Of a stretch of DNA of 64,000 bases, positions 7,582 to 15,377 are shown piece by piece. How positions within the stretch are numbered: position 1 is the stretch's first letter; each line of letters opens with the position of its first letter. Origin of the DNA: Pelagihabitans sp963710535 (lineage in GTDB: Bacteria > Bacteroidota > Bacteroidia > Flavobacteriales > Flavobacteriaceae); contig CAVQAW010000003.1 of the NCBI GenBank assembly GCA_963710535.1, positions 496,001 through 560,000 of the forward strand, in the 5' to 3' direction. The position numbers and the translations under genes are program-made. The notes beneath the pieces were generated by a model that was given only the letters and a program-made list of their open reading frames with translations, was not told the DNA's origin and searched no databases.

Positions 7582-8661
7582 ATGACAAAATTGTATACAA
7601 CCCTTTTTGGGACTGCTATGTTGGTGCTTTCCAGCTGCAGCGGCGAGGGCACTAAAACCAACGCTGACGATGCCAATGCGGTACCAGTGACCATAAGCGG
7701 GATAACCGAAAACCATAGCAGCGGTTTCCTAAGCGTAAGCGGCAAGATACAGGCTGTAAACAGTGCCGAATTAAGCACCCGGATGATGGGCCAAGTGAGC
7801 AAGATCTACATCAATGTGGGTGATAAGGTCAAAAAAGGACAACTGTTGGTGTCGATCAACAATACCGATCTACAGGCCAAACGCGCACAGGTCAATGCCG
7901 GAATTACGGAGGCCAAAGCGGCCTACGCTAACGCAGAAAAAGATTATGAACGTTTTAAAAACCTCTTTGCCGAAAATAGTGCCTCCCAAAAGGAAATGGA
8001 CGATATGACCACACGATTTGAAATGGCAAAGGCAAGATTGGAAGCGGCGAACCAAATGAAAAATGAGATCAACGCACAATTTGACTATGCCAACATTACG
8101 GCCCCTTTTGCTGGTGTGATCACCGGTAAATTTACAGAAGTCGGGGATATGGCCAATCCAGGGATGCCCTTGTTGGCCCTCGAATCTCCCGGAGTCTTTG
8201 AGGTCGTCGCCATGGTGCCCGAAAGCGAAATCTCCAAGATCAAATCAGACGCCACCGTTGAAGTATTGATCAAATCATTGGGTACATCGGTCAAGGGCAA
8301 ACTGAAAGAGGTAAGTGCTTCCGCCAAAAATACTGGCGGACAATATTTGGTTAAGGCAGCGGTTGACAAAACCGATGTTAAACTCCTTTCCGGAATGTTT
8401 ACAACGGTCCAAATTCCTATCAGTACTAAATCCGACGCCCCTTCCTTGGTGCTCATACCACGATCGGCCATCGTTACAAGCGGCGGTTTAAAGGGAGTTT
8501 ATACGATCAGCGACCAGAACCGGGCCCTTCTTAGATGGCTCCGTTTGGGCAAAATATATGGCGATCAAATAGAGGTGCTGTCTGGCCTGAATGCGGGCGA
8601 GCAGTATATCGTTTCCGCGGAAGGCAAGTTGTACAACGGGGCCAAGATATCCATCCAATAA
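7582..8661 (+). CDS. RND efflux periplasmic adaptor (HlyD/MFP family lipoprotein)
   Basis: The start is placed at ATG 7582, giving a lipoprotein signal ending in LSSC. The order is lipoyl half-motif (about residues 45-85), alpha-helical hairpin (EAKAAYANAEKDYERFKNLF), second lipoyl half (ITAPFAGVITGKF..GDM), beta-barrel, and a membrane-proximal domain ending in a GLNAGEQYIVSAEG motif. This is a standard membrane-fusion protein that bridges the inner-membrane pump and the TolC channel. It lies between them, 92 bp after tolC and 9 bp before the pump gene. Confidence 0.9.
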   Translation: MTKLYTTLFGTAMLVLSSCSGEGTKTNADDANAVPVTISGITENHSSGFLSVSGKIQAVNSAELSTRMMGQVSKIYINVGDKVKKGQLLVSINNTDLQAKRAQVNAGITEAKAAYANAEKDYERFKNLFAENSASQKEMDDMTTRFEMAKARLEAANQMKNEINAQFDYANITAPFAGVITGKFTEVGDMANPGMPLLALESPGVFEVVAMVPESEISKIKSDATVEVLIKSLGTSVKGKLKEVSASAKNTGGQYLVKAAVDKTDVKLLSGMFTTVQIPISTKSDAPSLVLIPRSAIVTSGGLKGVYTISDQNRALLRWLRLGKIYGDQIEVLSGLNAGEQYIVSAEGKLYNGAKISIQ

Positions 8662-8670
8662 AAAAAAAAG

Positions 8671-11600
8671 ATGAACGAAGGAATATCAGGAAAAATAGCC
8701 AGTGCATTCATCAACTCGAAGTTGACCCTTTTGTTGATGGTCGTCTTAATGATCATTGGGGTGTACAGCTCTTTTTTGATCCCCAGGGAAGAAGAGCCCC
8801 AGATCATCGTGCCCATGGCCGATGTGATGGTGGGCTATCCGGGCGCGAGTCCCGAAGAAGTGGAGAACAGGGTGGTCAAACCCTTGGAAAAGATCCTTTC
8901 CGATATCAAAGGCGTGGAACATCTCCATACCATGGCCATGAACGGCCAGGCCATGATCATCGTGCAGTTCTATGTAGGGGAAGACACCGAACGCTCCTAT
9001 GTGAACCTCTACAATGAATTGATGAAGCATGACGATATGTTTGTCAATGGCATCTATGCACCCATGGTGAAAACACGTTCCATAGACGATGTGCCCATGT
9101 TGGGCATCACCCTTTGGAGCGATTCCTATGACGATTTCCAACTGAAACAAATTGCCGGGGAACTTGAAAATGAGGTGGAAAAAATAAAGGATGTTGCCAT
9201 GACCAAGACCATCGGGGGCAGAAATCGCGAATTGAAGGTGATTCTGGACAAAGATAGGATGGCGGAAAATGGAATCGATGCCCTTGGCATTATGCAGATG
9301 ATCCAGGCCAACAACCAACAGGCCCAATCCGGGAGTTTTGTAAAAAACGATACCGAATATCTCTTGACCACCGGCGACTTTTTGGAAACGGTCGATGATG
9401 TAGAAAATCTGGTAGTCGGGGTGAACCGGAACCTCCCGGTGTATCTGAAACAGGTGGCAACGATACAGGACGGACCTGCCACCCCTAAAAGTTATGTGTC
9501 TTTTGGGTATGGCCAGAACCACGAAAAGTATTCCGAATATGGTTCCGAATATGCGGCCGTGACCCTCTCGATCGCGAAGGTAAAAGGGGCCGATGCCATG
9601 AAGATTTCCGAGAAGATATTGGAACGGGTCACAGATTTAAAAAAGCACCTGATACCTGCTGAGGTTCATATCGAAGTTTCAAGGAATTACGGAGAAACGG
9701 CTTCGGACAAGGTGGGCGAACTGTTGTTGCATTTGGGGGTTGCCATCCTGGCGGTCACCATTTTGGTGATGCTTGCCATGGGATGGCGCGGGGGGCTTGT
9801 CGTTTTCTTTTCAGTGCCCTTGACTTTCGCACTTACTTTGTTCAGTTATTATATGTTCGACTATACCCTGAACCGTATCACGCTTTTTGCGTTGGTCTTT
9901 GTCGTGGGTATTGTTGTTGACGATAGTATCATCATTGCGGAAAACATGCACCGGCACTTTAAGATGAAACGCCTGCCGTTTAAACAGGCCGCACTCTTTG
10001 CGATCAACGAGGTCGGCAACCCCACCATCTTGGCCACTTTCACCGTCATCGCTGCCATATTGCCCATGGCATTCGTATCGGGAATGATGGGACCCTACAT
10101 GAGCCCAATGCCAATCGGCGCTTCAATCGCCATGTTGCTCTCTTTGTTCGTGGCGCTAACGGTTACGCCCTATTTGGGCTACCATTTGTTGCGTGAAAAA
10201 GACGATAAGGGGCATAAGGAAGAAAAAAGTTTTGAATCCGGATTCATTTATAGAATTTATAATAAAATTGAAAAACCTTTGTTGGACAACAAGACAAAAC
10301 GGTGGGGCTTTATCCTCATTACCGTGGTGCTCTTGCTTGGATCGATCCTCATGTTCTTCACAAAAACGGTGGCCGTTAAAATGTTGCCTTTCGATAATAA
10401 GAACGAATTCCAAATCGTGGTGGACATGCCCGAAGGCACCACCCTGGAAAGGACCGCAATGGTGACTAAGGAAATTTCCCTCTATCTGGCTTCCCGGCCC
10501 GAAGTAGTGGATTATCAAAACTACATCGGCACCTCGGCGCCGATCACCTTCAATGGCCTGGTGCGTCATTATGACCTGCGGGGCGGAAGCAATATGGCCG
10601 ATATCCAGGTAAACTTGCTGCACAAAGAAGATCGAAATTCCCAAAGCCATGACATTGCCAAGGAGGTACGCCCTGAAGTACAAAGAATCGGCCAAAAATA
10701 TGGGGCCAATGTTAAAGTGGTCGAAGTGCCGCCCGGCCCCCCAGTACTCTCCACCATTGTTGCCGAGATTTATGGTCCCGATTATGGGGAACAGATCAAA
10801 GTGGCCGAACAGGTGAAGACTATTTTGCAGGGTACTGCCGATATTGTGGATGTCGATTGGATGGTCGAAGCCCCGCAGACCGAGTACCGTTTGGAAGTCG
10901 ATAAGCAAAAAGCTATGTTAAACGGCGTGGCCCCCCAACAAATCGTGACCGCCCTGACCTCCATTTTAAGGGAAATACCGGTTTCCGGTCTTCATGATGC
11001 AACAGCGAATGAATCGGTCGGGATTGTACTTTCCTTGAACGATGCGGAAAAGAGCTCATTGGCGGATATCCAGAACATCAAAATAAGATCGGTAAATGGA
11101 ACCATGGTTCCAGTGGTCGACCTGGTCAGCGTGAACACGGCAAGCCTGCAGAAAACCATTTACCGCAAGGATCAAAAAAGGGTCGTTTACCTGACCGCCG
11201 ACATGGCCGGGGCCTTGGAAAGTCCGGTGTATGCCATTTTGGGAATGAATGAAAAATTAAAAACATTGGTGCTGCCAAAAGGGTATACGGTTCAGGAATC
11301 TTACATGGAACAACCCTCCGATGAAAGCGACTTCACGGTAAAATGGGATGGAGAATGGCAGATTACCCTGGAGGTCTTTAGAGATCTTGGCATCGCTTTT
11401 ATGGTGGTCATCGTGGTGATCTATATGTTGATCGTCGGTTGGTTCCAAAACCTGAAGACCCCGATCGTTATGATGGCGGCCATACCCCTTTCATTGATCG
11501 GGATCGTCTTGGGCCATTGGCTTTTCGGGGCCTTCTTTACCGCTACCTCCTTCATAGGAATGATCGCCCTTGCGGGGGTCATGGTGCGCAACTCGGTCCT

Positions 11601-11859
11601 GATCATCGATTTCATCGAAATAAGGTTAAAAGAAGGAATTCCTATAAAACAAGCGATCATCGATGCAGGTGCGGTGCGAACCACCCCCATATTATTGACG
11701 ACGGGTGCCGTGGTCATCGGGGCCTCCATCATCCTGTTCGACCCCATATTTCAAGGGTTGGCCATTTCCTTGGTCGCAGGGGCCATCGTTTCGACCATCC
11801 TCACCTTGATAATGGTCCCTTTGATCTATTATATGATAGAAGGGAAAAATTACGAATAA
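8671..11859 (+). CDS. RND-family efflux pump, inner-membrane permease
   Basis: At 1062 residues it has the full length of an RND pump. It has one transmembrane helix at the N-terminus, a large periplasmic loop (about 35-330), helices 2-6 including the FVVGIVVDDSIIIAENMHRH segment (TM4, with the D-D pair of the proton relay), a second periplasmic loop, and helices 7-12 with IGMIALAGVMVRNSVL. The porter sequences are of the HAE type rather than heavy-metal CzcA type. The substrate is unknown. The unusual feature is the operon tail: a PII-like protein and a small DUF2892 protein follow directly. Confidence 0.9.
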   Translation: MNEGISGKIASAFINSKLTLLLMVVLMIIGVYSSFLIPREEEPQIIVPMADVMVGYPGASPEEVENRVVKPLEKILSDIKGVEHLHTMAMNGQAMIIVQFYVGEDTERSYVNLYNELMKHDDMFVNGIYAPMVKTRSIDDVPMLGITLWSDSYDDFQLKQIAGELENEVEKIKDVAMTKTIGGRNRELKVILDKDRMAENGIDALGIMQMIQANNQQAQSGSFVKNDTEYLLTTGDFLETVDDVENLVVGVNRNLPVYLKQVATIQDGPATPKSYVSFGYGQNHEKYSEYGSEYAAVTLSIAKVKGADAMKISEKILERVTDLKKHLIPAEVHIEVSRNYGETASDKVGELLLHLGVAILAVTILVMLAMGWRGGLVVFFSVPLTFALTLFSYYMFDYTLNRITLFALVFVVGIVVDDSIIIAENMHRHFKMKRLPFKQAALFAINEVGNPTILATFTVIAAILPMAFVSGMMGPYMSPMPIGASIAMLLSLFVALTVTPYLGYHLLREKDDKGHKEEKSFESGFIYRIYNKIEKPLLDNKTKRWGFILITVVLLLGSILMFFTKTVAVKMLPFDNKNEFQIVVDMPEGTTLERTAMVTKEISLYLASRPEVVDYQNYIGTSAPITFNGLVRHYDLRGGSNMADIQVNLLHKEDRNSQSHDIAKEVRPEVQRIGQKYGANVKVVEVPPGPPVLSTIVAEIYGPDYGEQIKVAEQVKTILQGTADIVDVDWMVEAPQTEYRLEVDKQKAMLNGVAPQQIVTALTSILREIPVSGLHDATANESVGIVLSLNDAEKSSLADIQNIKIRSVNGTMVPVVDLVSVNTASLQKTIYRKDQKRVVYLTADMAGALESPVYAILGMNEKLKTLVLPKGYTVQESYMEQPSDESDFTVKWDGEWQITLEVFRDLGIAFMVVIVVIYMLIVGWFQNLKTPIVMMAAIPLSLIGIVLGHWLFGAFFTATSFIGMIALAGVMVRNSVLIIDFIEIRLKEGIPIKQAIIDAGAVRTTPILLTTGAVVIGASIILFDPIFQGLAISLVAGAIVSTILTLIMVPLIYYMIEGKNYE

Positions 11860-11907
11860 ATGAACGGGGCAAAAATTCTCAAATAAAACCCTTAAAACAA
11901 CAGTAAA

Positions 11908-12213
11908 ATGAAACTATTAATCGTAACGGCCGTAGCGGATTTCGAAGAAGAAATATTGGCACTGTTCAAAAAAGCGAACATAAGCAGCTTCAGTGGGTCC
12001 CATATCGATGGATTCAAGAACAGGGCATCCTTGCTTCGCAGTGCTAGTTGGTTTCCAAGTGAACAGGGTGGGGTCGAATCTATTTTGTTCTTCTCCTTTA
12101 CCGAAGCGGATAAAATTGAGGTATTGTTCGGGTTGCTTGAGGAGTTCAACAATCATTTGGAGACCCAAAACCCGGTCAAGGCCGTGGTGGTGCCCATTGA
12201 ACGGTACCTTTGA
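11908..12213 (+). CDS. PII-like small protein associated with the RND operon
   Basis: The 101-residue product starts MKLLIVTAVADFEEEILALF and ends PVKAVVVPIERYL, the beta-alpha-beta start and the final strand typical of PII/DUF3240-like ferredoxin-fold trimers. PII family members bind nucleotides, bicarbonate or metals and regulate transporters. No T-loop tyrosine for uridylylation is obvious. Its place 48 bp behind the pump gene suggests it senses a ligand and modulates efflux. The match is by fold pattern only. Confidence 0.55.
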   Translation: MKLLIVTAVADFEEEILALFKKANISSFSGSHIDGFKNRASLLRSASWFPSEQGGVESILFFSFTEADKIEVLFGLLEEFNNHLETQNPVKAVVVPIERYL

Positions 12214-12309
12214 TTTAGCATCGGGAGGGCAAGAACAAATCGCTGTAATATCGGTATCGCACCAAAAGGGATCGGTTACCAAAGTTTCATTAACCTTAAA
12301 TCCAAGACT

Positions 12310-12495
12310 ATGAAAAACAGGATCGTCAGGGCCGTTGCGGGCTCTTTCATATTGATCAGTTTGTTATTGGCCATTTATGTCAACATCAACTGGCTGTGGT
12401 TCACTGCTTTTGTTGGGGCCAACCTACTCCAATCGGCCTTTACCAAGTGGTGCCTCATGGAAAACCTGCTGTCGAAGTTCGGAGTACAGGCTTAG
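12310..12495 (+). CDS. DUF2892 (YgaP-type) small membrane protein
   Basis: The protein has 61 residues with a basic N-terminus, two hydrophobic helices and the signature F.GANLLQSAFT.WC, which is diagnostic of DUF2892, the membrane half of YgaP-type rhodaneses. No rhodanese domain is attached. The conserved Cys sits in the second helix region. In other bacteria such modules occur with sulfide and persulfide metabolism. Its place at the end of the efflux operon, under the same operator type as the TsdA-like gene, hints at a sulfur-related role (inference). Confidence 0.75.
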   Translation: MKNRIVRAVAGSFILISLLLAIYVNINWLWFTAFVGANLLQSAFTKWCLMENLLSKFGVQA

Positions 12496-12660
12496 TCTAT
12501 TATAGATCGACTCCCATTGGTAAATGCAGTAACCTTTTAGTAGTAACCTTGCGTGCTACCTGGCATCGCTACAGTTTGACTTTCCCAAAGGCAGTGATTT
12601 CCCATAATCCCCAAGATCATTGATTTTAATATCGTATTTTTAAGGGTAAGCAGAAACCAT

Positions 12661-13314
12661 ATGACCGTACACTATTTTGGGGAAGGAAATTCACTGTTGA
12701 ACCAATTCATCGCGGAGATCCGGGATATCGAAATACAAAAGGATGCCATGCGTTTCCGCCGCAATATTGAACGGATCGGGGAAGTGCTGGGCTATGAAAT
12801 GAGCAAGGCGCTAAATTATGGGCCCAAAACCATACAGACTCCTTTTGGGACCAAGGAAATGACTTTGCCCATCGATGCCATGGTGCTCTGTTCGGTATTA
12901 AGGGCCGGCCTGCCTTTGCATGAGGGACTACTGCATTATTTTGATCGGGCGGAAAATGCCTTCATCTCGGCGTATCGACACCATAAAGGGGATGAAGATG
13001 CATTTGAGGTCATCGTAAAATATTTCGCGGCCCCTTCCTTGGGAGGGAAGATCTTGATCCTTACCGACCCCATGTTGGCGACCGGCAAAACCCTGGAAAA
13101 TGTATATGAGGCGCTAAAGTCACACGGGGTGCCCAAGCAGATCCATATCGTTTCCGTCATCGGATCTAAAAGCGGGATTGCCTATGTCAAGAAAATCTTT
13201 CCGAAAAATACCCACCTCTGGATCGCAGCCGTCGACGATAAGCTCACCGCCAAGGGATACATCATTCCAGGTTTGGGGGATGCGGGAGATCTGGCCTTCG
13301 GGGTAAAATTATAA
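12661..13314 (+). CDS. upp: Uracil phosphoribosyltransferase
   Basis: This 217-residue type I PRTase carries the PRPP-binding loop DPMLATGKTL and the uracil-binding YIIPGLGDAGDLAFG C-terminus, both diagnostic of Upp. It converts uracil plus PRPP to UMP in pyrimidine salvage, in the cytoplasm. Upstream, TATTTTTA (12635-12642) can act as the -7 box, but no TGAY or TAAC operator lies 35 bp before it, so it seems outside the regulon. It faces the MFS gene tail to tail. Confidence 0.93.
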   Translation: MTVHYFGEGNSLLNQFIAEIRDIEIQKDAMRFRRNIERIGEVLGYEMSKALNYGPKTIQTPFGTKEMTLPIDAMVLCSVLRAGLPLHEGLLHYFDRAENAFISAYRHHKGDEDAFEVIVKYFAAPSLGGKILILTDPMLATGKTLENVYEALKSHGVPKQIHIVSVIGSKSGIAYVKKIFPKNTHLWIAAVDDKLTAKGYIIPGLGDAGDLAFGVKL

Positions 13315-13335
13315 TCCTCAGATGGCTTCACCGGG

Positions 13336-14577
13336 CTATTGACCGATCTGCATTTTACGCTGACCGGGCACCACAAAAACAAGGAAGTAGCCTACGATGA
13401 CCAAGGTCATCGCCCCGGTGAACAAAAATGCCATGCTTGCCCCAAATTGGAACCAAATAAGTCCCGCCGATGCACTGGCCACCATGGTGCAAATGCTCTG
13501 GAACCCGGCATAGGTGCCTATGGCGGTCGCAGTGTCTTTTTTTTCGGAAATATTGCTGATCCATGCCTTTGAAATCCCTTCGTTGGCGGCCGCATAGATG
13601 CCATAGAGGAAAAACATGGCCGCTACGATGTCGGGATTGGTACTTAGTCCCATCCCAAAATAAACGATGGCAAACAATCCCAGGCCGATGATGAACATGG
13701 TCCGCAACCCGATCTTATCGGCCATGGCGCCCACAGGAAAGGAGAACGCAGCATATACCAGGTTATAAAAAATATACACCCCCACCACTGCCGTGTCATC
13801 CAGCCCCGCCTCCTTGGCCTTCAATAACAGAAATACATCGGAACTGTTGATCAGGGCAAATGCCAGCAGACCATAGACCAATTTGCGGTAAATCGGGGGA
13901 CTCTGCTTCCAATAGCCCAAAAATGAAAAAAAAGGTACCGGTCTTTTTTCCTTGCCCGACAGCAGCTTTTTTCGGTCTTTCAGTAATGCACTTGTCAATA
14001 CGGCCAGCAGCCCGGGCACAAAGGCGATGAAAAACAAGGTCCTATAATCTTCAGGAAAGAAATAGAGGTACAAGAGCGCCAGTGCGGGGCCGATAACAGC
14101 GCCCAGCGTATCCATGGCCCGGTGCAGTCCGAATATTTTTCCCTTATCGCGCTCCGTGGCCTCCTGGGAAAGCAGGGCATCCCTTGCCCCGGTCCGGATC
14201 CCCTTTCCGAGCCGATCGAGGGTACGTGAAAAAAAGATCCATAGCGGAAAAACAAAAAGGGCCATCATAGGTTTGGAGACCGCGCTCAGCGCATACCCCA
14301 ACTGTACGAAGGGGACCCTTTTTCCGGAAACATCGGATCGCTTGCCAAAATAGCCCTTGCTCAAACCGGCGGTGGCCTCGGCAATACCTTCCAGTACCCC
14401 GATCAACACGATCGAAAAGCCGATGGACTTCAAATAAATGGGAAGTATGGGATACAGCATTTCGCTGGCCATATCGGTGAAAAGGCTAATGCAAGATAAA
14501 ATCCATACCGTTCGGGTGATATATTTCAAAGGCTGTTCATTTGGGTTATTTTGTGCTGTGGCATTGCAGGACTTCAT
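13336..14577 (-). CDS. MFS transporter
   Basis: The 413-residue protein has 12 predicted transmembrane helices and the MFS loop 2-3 signature G.FGKRSDVSGKR and DRLGKGIRTGARDALL. This subgroup is often annotated as multidrug or sugar-phosphate-like permeases of the inner membrane. No substrate can be assigned. A later ATG (MASEML) would lose helix 1, so the long start is kept. It diverges from the Hsp20 gene. A separate minus-strand -7-like box (14614-14621) lies too far from the 14661 operator for class II activation, so regulon membership is doubtful. Confidence 0.8.
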   Translation of the reverse strand: MKSCNATAQNNPNEQPLKYITRTVWILSCISLFTDMASEMLYPILPIYLKSIGFSIVLIGVLEGIAEATAGLSKGYFGKRSDVSGKRVPFVQLGYALSAVSKPMMALFVFPLWIFFSRTLDRLGKGIRTGARDALLSQEATERDKGKIFGLHRAMDTLGAVIGPALALLYLYFFPEDYRTLFFIAFVPGLLAVLTSALLKDRKKLLSGKEKRPVPFFSFLGYWKQSPPIYRKLVYGLLAFALINSSDVFLLLKAKEAGLDDTAVVGVYIFYNLVYAAFSFPVGAMADKIGLRTMFIIGLGLFAIVYFGMGLSTNPDIVAAMFFLYGIYAAANEGISKAWISNISEKKDTATAIGTYAGFQSICTMVASASAGLIWFQFGASMAFLFTGAMTLVIVGYFLVFVVPGQRKMQIGQ

Positions 14578-14660
14578 TTTTAAAAAGTTTTTTACCTAAA
14601 CACCGGTTAAAGGTAAAGTTATTTCAGGATGCTAGCCGGAATTCCAAAAAAGTGGTTCCC

Positions 14661-14703
14661 TGACTTAGGTCATTTTGTCGGGATGCGGCCGAACGTACAT
14701 TTG
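14661..14703 (+). promoter_or_regulatory. TGAY-type operator and perfect -7 box for hsp20
   Basis: The core TGACTTAGGTCA (14661-14672) is a perfect palindrome apart from the spacer. The perfect TACATTTG box lies at 14696-14703, 35 bp start to start. The predicted transcript start is near 14708, 30 nt before the ATG. Confidence 0.78.
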
Positions 14704-14737
14704 CGATAGTAAATTGTTTAACCTAAAAAATAGAACT

Positions 14738-15202
14738 ATGTCACTCGTAAAAACTAGAAGAAGGCCTTTTGGAAATCTTATTCCCCAAGACTTTTTTGAT
14801 ATCGATGATTTCTTCGACAACCGCAATTGGGTCAGAAATATGCTGCCCGATCGTTTTTGGAACGGCAGGACCTCCGAGCCTGCACTGAACATCAAGGAAA
14901 CCAATGACAAATTCGAAATTGAATTGGCCGCTCCTGGTTTCTCCAAAAAGGATTTCAACGTGACCATCGACGATGGTTGTCTGAACATATCTGCCGAAAA
15001 ATCGACTTCCAAGGAAGAAAAAGAGGATAACTATACCCGTCAGGAATTCAGTTACAATGCCTTTGAAAGGTCCTTGCAATTGCCCGACACCGTGAAGGAG
15101 GAGGCTATCAAGGCTGCTTACAAAGATGGCATTCTCAGCTTTAACCTGGCCAAAAAAGAGGAGGCCAAGAAAAAACCGTCCAAAAAAATCGAAATCGCAT
15201 AA
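14738..15202 (+). CDS. Hsp20/alpha-crystallin small heat-shock protein
   Basis: The 154-residue product has the alpha-crystallin domain (about 45-140): EPALNIKETNDKFEIELAAPGF, then FNVTIDDGCLNISAEK, then the GI-LSF motif near the end (KDGILSFNLAKKE) and a short basic tail. It is an ATP-independent holdase that protects proteins from aggregation. The start at 14738 follows from the promoter at 14661-14703. It is probably transcribed together with the P-type ATPase 175 bp downstream. The gene parallels HspX/Acr in DosR-type regulons. Confidence 0.9.
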   Translation: MSLVKTRRRPFGNLIPQDFFDIDDFFDNRNWVRNMLPDRFWNGRTSEPALNIKETNDKFEIELAAPGFSKKDFNVTIDDGCLNISAEKSTSKEEKEDNYTRQEFSYNAFERSLQLPDTVKEEAIKAAYKDGILSFNLAKKEEAKKKPSKKIEIA

Positions 15203-15269
15203 GAAAATGCAACATTGTGGTTACCGGTAAGAACTGGCTGCCATAGGTTTTTAAAATGCCCTTTTATCA

Positions 15270-15304
15270 TTGCCTAAAAATTGCGTCCATGTTATTTTAG
15301 GCAA
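15270..15304. repeat. 10-bp inverted repeat between hsp20 and the P-type ATPase
   Basis: TTGCCTAAAA and TTTTAGGCAA form perfect 10-bp arms around a 15-base spacer. It could be an attenuating hairpin or a regulator site, and the sequence does not decide between them. Confidence 0.45.
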
Positions 15305-15377
15305 GATAGGAGGGCATTGTTATAATGCTTAACTTCCTTTGGCTTTCCACAGGTAATTTTTATGATCAGGACTCAAA

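Noticed and set aside
8746..9522. Long His-rich minus ORF inside the RND pump gene
   Set aside because: It is antisense to a clear RND coding sequence. Its composition reflects the complementary codons of the pump.
12595..12642. Operator for upp
   Set aside because: TGATTTCCCATA has only a left half-site and lies 40 bp from the -7 box, so upp is left outside the regulon.
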